This document shows, in pieces, positions 25,182-33,675 of a stretch of 37,344 nt of DNA. The translations under genes were made by a program, and so were the position numbers. Source of the stretch: an uncultured Pelagibacteraceae bacterium (GTDB lineage: Bacteria > Pseudomonadota > Alphaproteobacteria > Pelagibacterales > Pelagibacteraceae); the NCBI GenBank assembly GCA_902596745.1, contig CACJUZ010000007.1, positions 1 to 37,344 of the forward strand, read 5' to 3'. Numbering within the stretch: the stretch's first letter is position 1; every line of letters starts with the position of its first letter. The notes beneath the pieces were generated by a model that saw only the letters and a program-made list of their open reading frames with translations, made no database searches and was not told the DNA's origin.

Positions 25182-25835
25182 CTATGCTTTTTTTGTAATA
25201 AATTTCTTTTTTCTATTTGGGTAACAGCTTTTACAAATTTTGCAAGTTAATCCAAAGCAATCTCTGGCCTTACAGTACTCTCTGCCATACCAGATAATTT
25301 GAAGATGAAGCCTGTTCCAATTTTTTTTAGGGAATATAGTCTTTAAGTCTTTTTCAGTTTGAATAACATTTTTTCCATTTGTTAACCCCCATCTTTGAGC
25401 CAATCTATGGATATGAGTATCCACTGGAAATGCTGGAAAACCAAAGCCTTGTGACATAACCACACTTGCAGTTTTATGACCAACACCAGGAAGCTGTTCA
25501 AGTTCTACATAAGTATTTGGTACTTTACTGTTATATTCTTCAACCAAAGTCTTTGAAAGATAGTAGATGCTTTTAGCTTTGACTCTAAAAATTCCAATTC
25601 TTTTAATCAGTCTTTCTATTTTTTTCCTACCTAGCTTTACAAAATGTTTTGGATGGTAATATTTAGGGTAAATATTCTTGGTTACGTTATTAACATTAAC
25701 ATCAGTGCATTGAGCTGAAAGCAAAACTGAAACAAGTAAAGTAAAAGTATTTTTATAATTTAAAGGAACTGGGACTCTAGGATAGGTATTGTTTAATATT
25801 TTTTGAATAATTAATGATTTTTTTTTTTTATTCAC
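25182..25835 (-). CDS. nth: Endonuclease III
   Basis: 217 residues. It is a base-excision repair glycosylase/AP lyase for oxidised pyrimidines. The helix-hairpin-helix E-Q-L-P-G-V-G-H-K-T-A carries the catalytic Lys, and F-P-V-D-T-H-I-H-R-L holds the catalytic Asp. At the C-terminus five cysteines (188, 193, 198, 201, 204) replace the textbook C-x6-C-x2-C-x5-C 4Fe-4S spacing; a cluster could still form with other spacing. The start is GTG, overlapping the dapB stop (GTGA). Confidence 0.93.
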   Translation of the reverse strand: MNKKKKSLIIQKILNNTYPRVPVPLNYKNTFTLLVSVLLSAQCTDVNVNNVTKNIYPKYYHPKHFVKLGRKKIERLIKRIGIFRVKAKSIYYLSKTLVEEYNSKVPNTYVELEQLPGVGHKTASVVMSQGFGFPAFPVDTHIHRLAQRWGLTNGKNVIQTEKDLKTIFPKKNWNRLHLQIIWYGREYCKARDCFGLTCKICKSCYPNRKKKFITKKA

Positions 25836-26608
25836 TTAAAATTTAAAAGATCTCTCATTGAATAAAGACCTGGTTTTTTTCTCATTAACCATTTTGATGC
25901 AGTTAATGCACCTTCAGAGTATAATGCTCTATCAAAAGATTCATGATTTAATGTTACTATTTCTTTACCGCTAGAAAATTTAACTTCATGTTCTCCTATT
26001 ACATCACTTTTTCTAATTGAGTTAAAATTAATTTTTTTTCCATATGGAATTGTTTTTTTATTTAAATACTTATTTCCAATTAAATTATACAGATTTTTAT
26101 TTTGTCCATCGGCTATACCTTTAGCTAACATTAAAGCTGTTCCGGACGGGTAATCCTTTTTATGTCTATGATGAACTTCATGTATTTTTGTAAAAAATTT
26201 TTTCCCTAGAGATCTAGATGCCACTTCTGTTAAATACATTAATAAATTTACTCCTAAACTCATATTTCCTGCTTTAAGAATAGGAATTTTTTTTGAGTAT
26301 TTCCTAATTAAATCTTCCTCTTTTTTTGTAAAACCCGTAGTTCCAATTACAACCCTTTTTTTAAGTTTGGAGGCGATTTTAAGAACTTGCAAAGTACATC
26401 TAGGAACTGTGAAGTCAATAATCACATCAGCCTTTTTAAATGCATGGAAAGTGTTTAGCTCTGGCTTAATTCCTGAAACCTTTTTTAAAATATTTCTATT
26501 TTCTGTAAGAGAAACAATTTTAAATATTTTATCTTTTTTGGAAGATTTAATGAGTTGTTGACCCATTCTTCCTAAACAGCCTGTTATAGTCAAATTGATT
26601 TTTTTCAT
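25832..26608 (-). CDS. dapB: 4-hydroxy-tetrahydrodipicolinate reductase
   Basis: 258 residues from the ATG at 26608 (M-K-K-I-N-L-T-I-T-G). A longer frame to 26659 exists, but its extra residues fall within the small membrane ORF and do not look like DapB. The NAD(P)-binding G-C-L-G-R-M-G, the GTTGF loop and the family signature E-V-H-H-R-H-K-K-D-Y-P-S-G-T-A-L are intact. It acts in the lysine/diaminopimelate pathway, feeding peptidoglycan synthesis. Confidence 0.95.
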   Translation of the reverse strand: MKKINLTITGCLGRMGQQLIKSSKKDKIFKIVSLTENRNILKKVSGIKPELNTFHAFKKADVIIDFTVPRCTLQVLKIASKLKKRVVIGTTGFTKKEEDLIRKYSKKIPILKAGNMSLGVNLLMYLTEVASRSLGKKFFTKIHEVHHRHKKDYPSGTALMLAKGIADGQNKNLYNLIGNKYLNKKTIPYGKKINFNSIRKSDVIGEHEVKFSSGKEIVTLNHESFDRALYSEGALTASKWLMRKKPGLYSMRDLLNFK

Positions 26609-26610
26609 TA

Positions 26611-26775
26611 TTAAATAAGATTTAAAATTACAACAATAATTAATACAATTATAGCCCAAATAGAAATATTTTGAATTAATTGTTTAATTTTGCTGTTAGT
26701 ATTCAAGAAAGAAGGCAGAACCAAAAATAATACTGCTAAAAGAAAAACAGCAGACATTATCTCTTGCATAACCAT
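26611..26775 (-). CDS. Small two-helix membrane protein between dnaJ and dapB
   Basis: 54 codons from ATG 26775 (a second in-frame ATG at 26769 gives 52). The protein has a hydrophobic stretch A-V-F-L-L-A-V-L-F-L-V-L-P-S-F-L, a short polar loop N-T-N-S-K-I-K-Q, and a second stretch W-A-I-I-V-L-I-I-V-V-I-L, so two membrane helices. It fills the 173-bp gap between dnaJ and dapB, starting 6 bp after the dnaJ stop and ending 2 bp before the dapB start. That fit suggests a real gene in the same operon. I do not recognise the family. It might be an inner-membrane small protein; no function is implied by the neighbours. Confidence 0.62.
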   Translation of the reverse strand: MVMQEIMSAVFLLAVLFLVLPSFLNTNSKIKQLIQNISIWAIIVLIIVVILNLI

Positions 26776-26781
26776 ATACAA

Positions 26782-27909
26782 TTAAGAATTTTTCCAGAAC
26801 TTTTTTGCTTTCTCAAAAAAACTTTTTATTATTGGACTTGACTTTTCGTTCTCTATTTTTCTGAATTCCTCTAAAAGTTCCTTTTGTTTAGAACTTAGGC
26901 TTACTGGAACATCGGTAATTATTTTAATGTATAAATCTCCAAAACCATTTCCTCTTAGTAATGGCATTCCTTTACCTCTTAATCTCAATTGTTTGCCATG
27001 TTGTGTTCCAGCTGGTATTTTAATTTTTGCTTTTCCACCATCAATAGATGGAACTTCTACTGACGTGCCGAGTGCTGCATCAGCAAATGTTATAGGTAAT
27101 TCGAAATATAAATGTTCATCTGACCTTTTGAAAATACTATGATTGTCCACAGAGATAAATAAGTATAAATCCCCAGTAGATCCACCTTTGCTTCCTGCCT
27201 CCCCTTTTCCTGAAACTCTTATTCTTGTTCCATCATCAACCCCTTTTGGGATCTTAACTGAAACACTTTCTTTTGTTTGCGTTTTTCCGTTACCTCGACA
27301 TTGTTTGCATGGATTATTGATTGTTTCACCATAGCCACTACATTCAGGGCACGTTTGTTGTATCGTAAAAAATCCCTGATTGGATCTTACTTTGCCTCTT
27401 CCATTACAGTAGTTACATGTTATTGGCTTTGATCCCGGCTCAGATCCTTGCCCTGAACATCTAGAGCATTTTTTGTAAGTATTGTAGTTCACTTTCTTAT
27501 TTAGACCGGAGAACGCCTCTTCCATACTAATCGTAACATCGTACCTTAAATCATTACCTCTATTAGAAGCTCTTCTACTAGATCTTCTGCCACCACCAAA
27601 GACATCTTCTCCAAAAAAGTCTTCAAAAATATCTGAGAATGAAGACCCAAAATCAAAATTACCAAACCCTTGATTACCACCGCCCTCGAATGCAGCATGA
27701 CCAAATTGATCATAATTTGTTTTTCTTTTATTATCCGACAACACGTGATAAGCCTCGCTAGCTTCTTTAAACTTATCTTCTGAAGCTTTATCGCCTTTAT
27801 TTTTGTCTGGGTGGTATTTTAATGCTAGTTTACGGTAAGCTTTTTTTATTTCATCCTTAGAAGCGGATTTTGATACACCTAAGATTTCATAATAATCTCT
27901 TTTTGCCAC
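26782..27909 (-). CDS. dnaJ: Chaperone protein DnaJ
   Basis: 375 residues, full type-I DnaJ. The J domain has Y-H-P-D-K-N near residue 33, then a Gly/Phe-rich linker. Four zinc motifs follow: [24 protein letters not shown] and [10 protein letters not shown]-terminal substrate-binding region comes last. It delivers clients to DnaK and stimulates its ATPase. The start is GTG, with a good AAAGGAG about 9 bp upstream. It lies 23 bp after dnaK. Confidence 0.98.
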   Translation of the reverse strand: MAKRDYYEILGVSKSASKDEIKKAYRKLALKYHPDKNKGDKASEDKFKEASEAYHVLSDNKRKTNYDQFGHAAFEGGGNQGFGNFDFGSSFSDIFEDFFGEDVFGGGRRSSRRASNRGNDLRYDVTISMEEAFSGLNKKVNYNTYKKCSRCSGQGSEPGSKPITCNYCNGRGKVRSNQGFFTIQQTCPECSGYGETINNPCKQCRGNGKTQTKESVSVKIPKGVDDGTRIRVSGKGEAGSKGGSTGDLYLFISVDNHSIFKRSDEHLYFELPITFADAALGTSVEVPSIDGGKAKIKIPAGTQHGKQLRLRGKGMPLLRGNGFGDLYIKIITDVPVSLSSKQKELLEEFRKIENEKSSPIIKSFFEKAKKFWKNS

Positions 27910-27932
27910 AAGAAATTGCTCCTTTTTTTATC

Positions 27933-29858
27933 TTAGGCGCTTTTTTCTTTATCTTCTTTTACGTCTTCAAAATCAGCGTCAACAACGTTTTCTTTGTCAT
28001 TACTTTTATCTTTCGGATCTTGATCTTTTTTATCCTCTTTTGTTTGACCCTTTTGTTGGCTTTTGTAAACAGCCTCACCAAGTTTCATTGAAACCTGTAT
28101 TAAACTCTGTGTCTTTTTCTTTATATCTTCCGTGTCTGTTCCTTTTAAAGCCTCTTTAAGATCGGAAATACCTGTTTCAATTGATTTTTTTTCATCAGCT
28201 GAAATTTTATCTCCGTGTTCTTTTAAACTTTTTTCTGTAGAGAAAACAATACTTTCTCCTTGATTTCTAGCATCGACAGCATCTCTTTTCTTTTTGTCCG
28301 CTTCCTTATTTGCTTCCGCATCTTTTACCATTTTATTTATTTCCTCATCTGATAAACCTCCTGAAGCTTGAATCTGTATTTTTTGCTCTTTTCCTGTCCC
28401 TTTATCTTTAGCTGAAACACTTACGATACCGTTTGCGTCAATATCAAAAGTCACTTCAATTTGAGGTGTTCCTCTTGGTGCAGGGGGTATGCCAACTAGC
28501 TCAAAGTTTCCCAAAAGTTTATTATCAGCGGCCATTTCTCTTTCACCTTGTAGAACTCTTATTGAAACTGCCGGTTGATTGTCCTCAGCGGTTGAAAATA
28601 CTTGGCTTTTCTTTGTAGGAATTGTTGTATTCTTATCTATAAGCTTTGTAGAAACCCCACCTAAAGTCTCAATTCCCAATGAAAGAGGAGTCACATCTAA
28701 CAATAATACATCTTTTACATCTCCTTGAAGTACACCAGCTTGAATAGCCGCTCCCATAGCAACAACTTCATCTGGATTTACACTTTTATTAGGTTCTTTA
28801 CCAAAAAAATTTTTAACGGTTTCGATGATTTTGGGCATTCTAGTCATTCCTCCAACTAAAACAACTTCGTTTATTTCTGCAGCAGAAAAACCAGAGTCTT
28901 TGAGAGCTGTTTTACAAGGATTTAAAGTTCTTTCGATTAAAGATTGAACTAAAGCCTCAAGTTTTGCTCTAGTAAATTTTAAGTTTAAATGTTTTGGACC
29001 TGTTTTATCAGCTGTTATGAATGGTAGATTTATTTCTGTCTGTGTTGCAGACGAGAGTTCTATTTTTGCTTTTTCAGCAGCTTCTTTAAGCCTTTGTAAA
29101 GCAAGCTTGTCCGATTTTAAATCAATTCCATTATCTTTTTTAAATTCTCCTGCTAAATATTCCACGATGGTATCATCAAAATCTTCCCCACCTAAAAAAG
29201 TATCACCATTTGTAGATTTTACTTCAAAAACTCCATCGCCTATTTCTAATATTGAAATATCGAATGTACCTCCGCCTAAATCATAAACAGCTATTTTTTT
29301 GCCGCCTTTTTTATCAAGTCCGTAAGCAAGTGATGCGGCTGTAGGTTCATTAATAATTCTTAAAACTTCTAATCCTGCAATTTTTCCTGCATCTTTTGTA
29401 GCTTGTCTCTGAGAATCATTAAAATACGCTGGAACAGTAATAACTGCCTTAGTCACAGCTTGTCCTAAATATTTTTCTGCGGTCTCCTTCATCTTTTGAA
29501 GCACAAAAGCCGAGATTTGTGAAGGAGAATACTTTTTTCCTTTTCCTTCCACCCAAGCATCGCCATTATCTGACTTAATAATTTTATAAGGAACTTTAGA
29601 AATATCTTTTTGAACTGAAGGACCATCAAATTTTCTACCTATAAGCCTTTTTACAGCAAAAATTGTGTCTTCAGGATTTGTAACTGCCTGTCTTTTAGCA
29701 GGTTGGCCAACTAATTTTTCATCTTTTTCTAAAAAGGCTACAACTGATGGTGTGGTTCTAGCACCTTCTGCATTTTCTAATACTTTTGCCTGCGTACCAT
29801 CCATTATGGCAACACAAGAATTTGTTGTTCCTAAATCTATTCCTATTACTCTACTCAT
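27933..29858 (-). CDS. dnaK: Chaperone protein DnaK (Hsp70)
   Basis: 641 residues. The nucleotide-binding domain opens [12 protein letters not shown] and has [20 protein letters not shown] and [12 protein letters not shown]. The substrate domain has [14 protein letters not shown]. The lid is rich in Lys/Glu and ends [12 protein letters not shown] sigma-32-type promoter precedes it at 29882-29909, with AAAGGAAATT as the ribosome-binding site. It lies 59 bp after grpE, so it can be read from both the grpE transcript and its own promoter. Confidence 0.99.
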   Translation of the reverse strand: MSRVIGIDLGTTNSCVAIMDGTQAKVLENAEGARTTPSVVAFLEKDEKLVGQPAKRQAVTNPEDTIFAVKRLIGRKFDGPSVQKDISKVPYKIIKSDNGDAWVEGKGKKYSPSQISAFVLQKMKETAEKYLGQAVTKAVITVPAYFNDSQRQATKDAGKIAGLEVLRIINEPTAASLAYGLDKKGGKKIAVYDLGGGTFDISILEIGDGVFEVKSTNGDTFLGGEDFDDTIVEYLAGEFKKDNGIDLKSDKLALQRLKEAAEKAKIELSSATQTEINLPFITADKTGPKHLNLKFTRAKLEALVQSLIERTLNPCKTALKDSGFSAAEINEVVLVGGMTRMPKIIETVKNFFGKEPNKSVNPDEVVAMGAAIQAGVLQGDVKDVLLLDVTPLSLGIETLGGVSTKLIDKNTTIPTKKSQVFSTAEDNQPAVSIRVLQGEREMAADNKLLGNFELVGIPPAPRGTPQIEVTFDIDANGIVSVSAKDKGTGKEQKIQIQASGGLSDEEINKMVKDAEANKEADKKKRDAVDARNQGESIVFSTEKSLKEHGDKISADEKKSIETGISDLKEALKGTDTEDIKKKTQSLIQVSMKLGEAVYKSQQKGQTKEDKKDQDPKDKSNDKENVVDADFEDVKEDKEKSA

Positions 29859-29881
29859 AATTTCCTTTGTTCACATTTTCT

Positions 29882-29909
29882 ATATGGGGTCTAAATAATT
29901 TTCTACAAG
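29882..29909 (-). promoter_or_regulatory. Sigma-32 (RpoH) heat-shock promoter of dnaK
   Basis: On the minus strand CTTGTA (29904-29909), 14 bp, then CCCCATAT (29882-29889). This matches the heat-shock consensus CTTGAA - 13 to 15 bp - CCCCATNT, with only one changed base in the -35. Transcription would start about 15 bp before the dnaK ATG. The -35 element lies 8 bp after the grpE stop. Confidence 0.78.
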
Positions 29910-29917
29910 GCATTTTT

Positions 29918-30490
29918 TTATTTATTTTCCTCATTTTTTTCGCTTTTTTTCTTTGAAATCCCAACAAAAGAGGGTCTTAATAATCTTTCACCAAACATAA
30001 AACCAGACTGCACCTCTTGAATAATAGTACCGGGTTCAACCTCGTCATCTTCAATTTCAAGCATCGCTTGGTGAAAATTTGGGTCAAACTTTTTATTCAA
30101 ACAAACAATTTTAGTAATTTTATTTTTTTCAAAGGTTGAAATTAGATCTTTTTCTATTATTTCAAAATTTTTTAAAAACTTTTCAAATTCACTGCTTTTT
30201 TTTAAACTTTCATCTTCTTGAATAGATTTTTTTGCTCTGTGAAGGTTATCAATTAAAGTTAACATTTCTTTTGCAAAATTAAACCCACCAAACTCAAAAG
30301 CATCTTTAATTTCTTTTTCGAATCTTCTTCTTTGATTTTCAGAGTCAGCTAATGCTCTTAGTAGTTTTTCTTCTGAAACTTTAAGCTTTTCTTCTAGAGA
30401 AATTTTAACTTTAGGTTCATCATCCTTCTTTTCATTATAGGACTTTTTATTCTCTTTATTTACATTTTCGTCTTTGTTAGATTTGCTCAT
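29918..30490 (-). CDS. grpE: Nucleotide exchange factor GrpE
   Basis: 190 residues. A charged, Lys/Glu-rich N-terminus and long coiled coil (L-R-A-L-A-D-S-E-N-Q-R-R-R near residue 40) precede the beta domain with F-D-P-N-F-H-Q-A-M, then G-F-M-F-G-E-R-L-L-R-P-S-F-V. It releases ADP from DnaK. In many Alphaproteobacteria hrcA precedes grpE; no hrcA is in this window. I see no convincing sigma-32 promoter in the 44 bp before it. Confidence 0.96.
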   Translation of the reverse strand: MSKSNKDENVNKENKKSYNEKKDDEPKVKISLEEKLKVSEEKLLRALADSENQRRRFEKEIKDAFEFGGFNFAKEMLTLIDNLHRAKKSIQEDESLKKSSEFEKFLKNFEIIEKDLISTFEKNKITKIVCLNKKFDPNFHQAMLEIEDDEVEPGTIIQEVQSGFMFGERLLRPSFVGISKKKSEKNEENK

Positions 30491-30534
30491 ATAATTTGCT
30501 ATATAATGGTTAAAAATATAATTACTAGTGGTTG

Positions 30535-31134
30535 ATGAAAAAAAATAGAAAAATATTAATCGGGACCCATAACGATGGAAAATTTAGAGAAATAAGCAAA
30601 TTACTCAGCAAAAGAATTAAGAAGATTTCACCGAAAAATTTAAATATTAAGGTTCCAAAAGAAACCGGTAAAACGTTCAAATCTAATTCTGAGCTTAAAG
30701 CTAATTTTTTTTATAAAAAAACAAAAATAATTTCTTTATCAGATGACTCCGGTCTCGAGATCGTGGCATTAAATAAAAAACCTGGAATTTATTCAGCAAG
30801 ATGGGCTAAGAAAAACGGAAGTTTTAAAAAGGCGATGTTAAACATTTTAAAAAAAATTAAAAACAAAAAGAATAGGAAGGCACGATTCACATGCAGTTTA
30901 TCAATTAAATTAAATAAAAAAAAAATTATTACTTCTATTGGATATATTTATGGAAATATTTCACATAAAATTTTAGGAACAAAGGGTTTTGGTTATGACC
31001 CAATTTTTATTCCTAATAGGTCAAAATTAACTTTTGGGCAAATGAATATTTCTAAGAAAATGAAAATTGATCATAGAAGTGAAGCATTTAAAAAATTAAA
31101 AAAAAAACTAAAACTTTATAAATTTTTTATCTGA
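30535..31134 (+). CDS. rdgB: Non-canonical purine NTP pyrophosphatase (dITP/XTP)
   Basis: 199 residues from the ATG at 30535; a TTG sits immediately before it. RdgB/HAM1 hydrolyses dITP, ITP and XTP, keeping deaminated bases out of DNA. Motifs: G-T-H-N-D-G-K-F near the start, L-S-D-D-S-G-L-E-I with the catalytic Asp, PGIYSARWA, and G-F-G-Y-D-P-I-F near residue 160. The last 27 bp overlap the end of the LpoA-like gene on the other strand. Confidence 0.95.
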   Translation: MKKNRKILIGTHNDGKFREISKLLSKRIKKISPKNLNIKVPKETGKTFKSNSELKANFFYKKTKIISLSDDSGLEIVALNKKPGIYSARWAKKNGSFKKAMLNILKKIKNKKNRKARFTCSLSIKLNKKKIITSIGYIYGNISHKILGTKGFGYDPIFIPNRSKLTFGQMNISKKMKIDHRSEAFKKLKKKLKLYKFFI

Positions 31135-32295
31135 AACTTTATACATATTAAGTTTTTGTATTAATTTACCATCTATAAAGTTAAAAGTACCAATTTTTCC
31201 TTTAACACTATCTTTAATGATAAAATCTTTCATTGAGGTAATTTTATGATTTTTCTTATTCCATATATAATAGATTAGTCCCAAAGCATCGTATGTTAAT
31301 ATTGTAATTTCACTTGGCTGAACACCATATGTTTTAAAGTATTTATTTTTATATTTCTCAAAATTTTTTATATCAATCGAAGGGTAGTAAAGATTTTTTA
31401 TTGAATTTTCTAAAAATATACTTTTGTCAAACCATTGATTAACAGTTATTATCAGTACATCATCTTGATCTACATCTGTATAAACTAACGAGGTTAGGAC
31501 ACTTTTTAAACTATCTCCAAAATCGATAATTAAAACAGAGTCGAAATTTACTTTACCTATTGTGTATTTTTGCTCTAATCTTTTTAATTCTATCTTTGAG
31601 GCTTCATCATCTTTTTCTTCTAAGACTTTTACCCTTGAAACCAGATTTCTCTTTCTTTGTTTATAATTTGTAAGTTTTTCAATATCGCTTGTAAGAATTT
31701 TAGGATCAGCACTATATTTAAAAATTTTTTTATTGTTTATATTTATATTGCTTATTTTTGAATCTACAAGAGAAGTATACTTATTTTCAGGGTACATGAT
31801 GATAGTCTTTTTTCTTTTGTTTTTTTTTATAAAGCTCTCAATTGATTTTATTTGCGATTCTAGACTAATGCCTACACTTAAAACGTTACTTTGAATTTTG
31901 GGGTTTATATTTGAAGGAGAAATAAAAATCATATCTTTGTAATTTAATACTTTGCTAAAATCTTCATGACTTATTGGTCCAATAATTATTTTTACATTTT
32001 CCTCTCTTAGTGACTCAATAGATTGTATTAACTTTTCTGAATTATTAAATCCGGAGTCCCTAGGAAAAATTTTTATCTGATCATCACCAATTTCATCTAA
32101 GGCAAGTTGAAGTGAAAGCATAATTGATTGACCTATGTCCTTATACTCTCCACTAAATGGAGCTAATAGACCTACCTTTAAAGATTTTTGGTTTTCATCT
32201 GCAAAAGTTTTAAAATTAAATGATAATAATATATAAGTAATTATAACAATTTTTTTACATAATTTTATGAATGATTTCGAAAAAGGTCTGTACAT
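31108..32295 (-). CDS. LpoA-like periplasmic binding-fold protein (penicillin-binding protein activator family)
   Basis: 395 residues from the ATG at 32295. An N-terminal hydrophobic run (I-V-I-I-T-Y-I-L-L-S-F) ends at T-F-A, before D-E-N-Q, so a signal peptide is likely; there is no lipobox Cys, unlike E. coli LpoA. The mature part is a type-1 periplasmic binding fold: VGLLAPFSGEYKDIGQSI, then I-I-I-G-P-I-S-H, and later I-T-I-L-T-Y-D-A. Such a gene beside rsmI is the conserved LpoA arrangement, in which LpoA stimulates the peptidoglycan synthase PBP1A. The first 29 bp overlap rsmI. A longer frame to 32421 lies inside rsmI and is rejected. Confidence 0.78.
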   Translation of the reverse strand: MYRPFSKSFIKLCKKIVIITYILLSFNFKTFADENQKSLKVGLLAPFSGEYKDIGQSIMLSLQLALDEIGDDQIKIFPRDSGFNNSEKLIQSIESLREENVKIIIGPISHEDFSKVLNYKDMIFISPSNINPKIQSNVLSVGISLESQIKSIESFIKKNKRKKTIIMYPENKYTSLVDSKISNININNKKIFKYSADPKILTSDIEKLTNYKQRKRNLVSRVKVLEEKDDEASKIELKRLEQKYTIGKVNFDSVLIIDFGDSLKSVLTSLVYTDVDQDDVLIITVNQWFDKSIFLENSIKNLYYPSIDIKNFEKYKNKYFKTYGVQPSEITILTYDALGLIYYIWNKKNHKITSMKDFIIKDSVKGKIGTFNFIDGKLIQKLNMYKVSDKKFIKF

Positions 32296-33097
32296 TGTTT
32301 CAACACCAATTGGAAATTTAGAAGATATCACACTTAGAGCGATAAAGATTTTAAAAAATTCTGACTTTATACTTTGTGAAGATACTAGACATTCATCTAA
32401 ACTTTTAAATAATTTTAACATAAAAAGTAGATTACTCCCTTATCATAAATTTAATGAGAAAAAATCCATCAATAAAATCATACAATATTTAAATGAGGGC
32501 AAAATTTTGTCGCTAATCTCTGATGCCGGTACACCAGTTCTATCAGATCCAGGAAATATAATCATAAACGAATGTATTGAAAACGATATTAAGATTTTTA
32601 CTATCCCAGGACCATCTGCAGTATCTGCAGCAGTAAGCCTATCTGGTTTTGGAGATAGGTTTTTATTTTATGGTTTTTTGCCAAAAACTAAAAACGATCT
32701 TGATAGATTATTTAAAAATTTGAATATTGAAGGTTATTCATTGGTTTTTTTTATTCCAGCAATAAAAATAAATTTTTATTTAAAATTCTTTAAAAAATAT
32801 TTTTCAGGTCGAAATATATTTATAGCTAGAGAAATGACTAAAAAACACGAAACTTATTATAGACAAACTATTGATAAAATAGATTTATTCAAAACACAAT
32901 TAAAAGGGGAACTAACAATTGTAATTTCAAAAAAAACAAAAAAAAATTCATTAACAACAGACTATGTTAAAATAGAAAAACAAGTTATAAAGTACCTTAA
33001 AAGCTATACCGTGAAAGATATTGTAGAACTAATGTCAAAAAAAGAACAAATATCAAAAAAAATTATTTATAATTTTTGCATTAAAAATAAAAAATGA
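32267..33097 (+). CDS. rsmI: 16S rRNA (cytidine-1402-2'-O) methyltransferase RsmI
   Basis: 276-residue SAM-dependent methyltransferase of the tetrapyrrole-methylase fold. Motifs: Y-I-V-S-T-P-I-G-N-L-E-D-I near residue 9, C-E-D-T-R-H-S, S-D-A-G-T-P-V-L-S-D-P-G, and P-G-P-S-A-V-S-A-A. It methylates C1402 in the ribosomal P site together with RsmH. The start overlaps the divergent LpoA-like gene by 29 bp; the stop overlaps the BON gene in ATGA. Confidence 0.95.
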   Translation: MNDFEKGLYIVSTPIGNLEDITLRAIKILKNSDFILCEDTRHSSKLLNNFNIKSRLLPYHKFNEKKSINKIIQYLNEGKILSLISDAGTPVLSDPGNIIINECIENDIKIFTIPGPSAVSAAVSLSGFGDRFLFYGFLPKTKNDLDRLFKNLNIEGYSLVFFIPAIKINFYLKFFKKYFSGRNIFIAREMTKKHETYYRQTIDKIDLFKTQLKGELTIVISKKTKKNSLTTDYVKIEKQVIKYLKSYTVKDIVELMSKKEQISKKIIYNFCIKNKK

Positions 33098-33675
33098 GAG
33101 CATATTTACTTATTTTATTAATACTAATTTTCCTTTCTAGCTGCTCTCCTGCAAGTCGTTTTGGTGCGGGAGTAGATATTACTTTTGACCCAAGAACTAT
33201 TGGTATGCAAATCGATGATACTATTATGCAAAAAAACTTAGTAGCAAGGCTATCTTTAAGTGAGAAAAAATATTTTATTAAAATACAAGTAGAGGTACTA
33301 GATGGACGAATATTTTTATCAGGAAAAGTAGATGAACCTGAGGAAAAAATAAAAATTACTAAACTAGCCTGGGAGACTAAAGGTGTCAGAGAGGTAAAAA
33401 ATGCTATTACAATTAAAGGGGAATCCAATTTTAAACAAACTGCAAAAGATATCCTTATAACTAGTCAATTAAGGACTGCTTTAATTTTTAATAAAAAAAC
33501 TAAATCTAGAAATTATACTTTAGAAACAATCAACAAGAAAATTTATATTTTTGGAATAGCAATGGATAACGAGGAAAAAAAGGAAGTTCTTTTAGAGGCT
33601 GAAAAAATATACGATGTTGAAAAAGTTATTCCCTCAATATATTTAGCGACCGAACTTAGTAGAAATAAAATTTAG
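33094..33675 (+). CDS. BON-domain lipoprotein, DolP (YraP)-like
   Basis: 193 residues. A signal peptide ends in a lipobox L-S-S-C-S-P (Cys at 17). Two BON domains follow, roughly residues 44-110 (with V-L-D-G-R-I-F-L-S-G-K-V) and 115-185 (with I-N-K-K-I-Y-I-F-G-I-A). E. coli DolP is an outer-membrane lipoprotein with two BON domains that binds anionic lipid and helps envelope integrity; in E. coli it lies in the same cluster as rsmI and lpoA. Here the intervening yraN and diaA are missing. The stop overlaps the maeB stop in TTAG. Confidence 0.88.
   Translation: MRAYLLILLILIFLSSCSPASRFGAGVDITFDPRTIGMQIDDTIMQKNLVARLSLSEKKYFIKIQVEVLDGRIFLSGKVDEPEEKIKITKLAWETKGVREVKNAITIKGESNFKQTAKDILITSQLRTALIFNKKTKSRNYTLETINKKIYIFGIAMDNEEKKEVLLEAEKIYDVEKVIPSIYLATELSRNKI

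Noticed and set aside
26609-26659. 17-residue N-terminal extension of DapB
   Set aside because: The DapB start motif begins at the ATG at 26608, and the extension overlaps the small membrane ORF.
27738-27752. A CACGTG hexamer in dnaJ as a third parS site
   Set aside because: It lacks the TTT and AAA flanks of the core, so it matches only the central six bases.
30491-30534. A sigma-32 promoter before grpE
   Set aside because: A CCATTA-like -10 can be found but no CTTG-type -35 stands at the right distance.
32296-32421. 42-residue extension of the LpoA-like protein
   Set aside because: It is antisense to the conserved start of rsmI and would bury the signal peptide.
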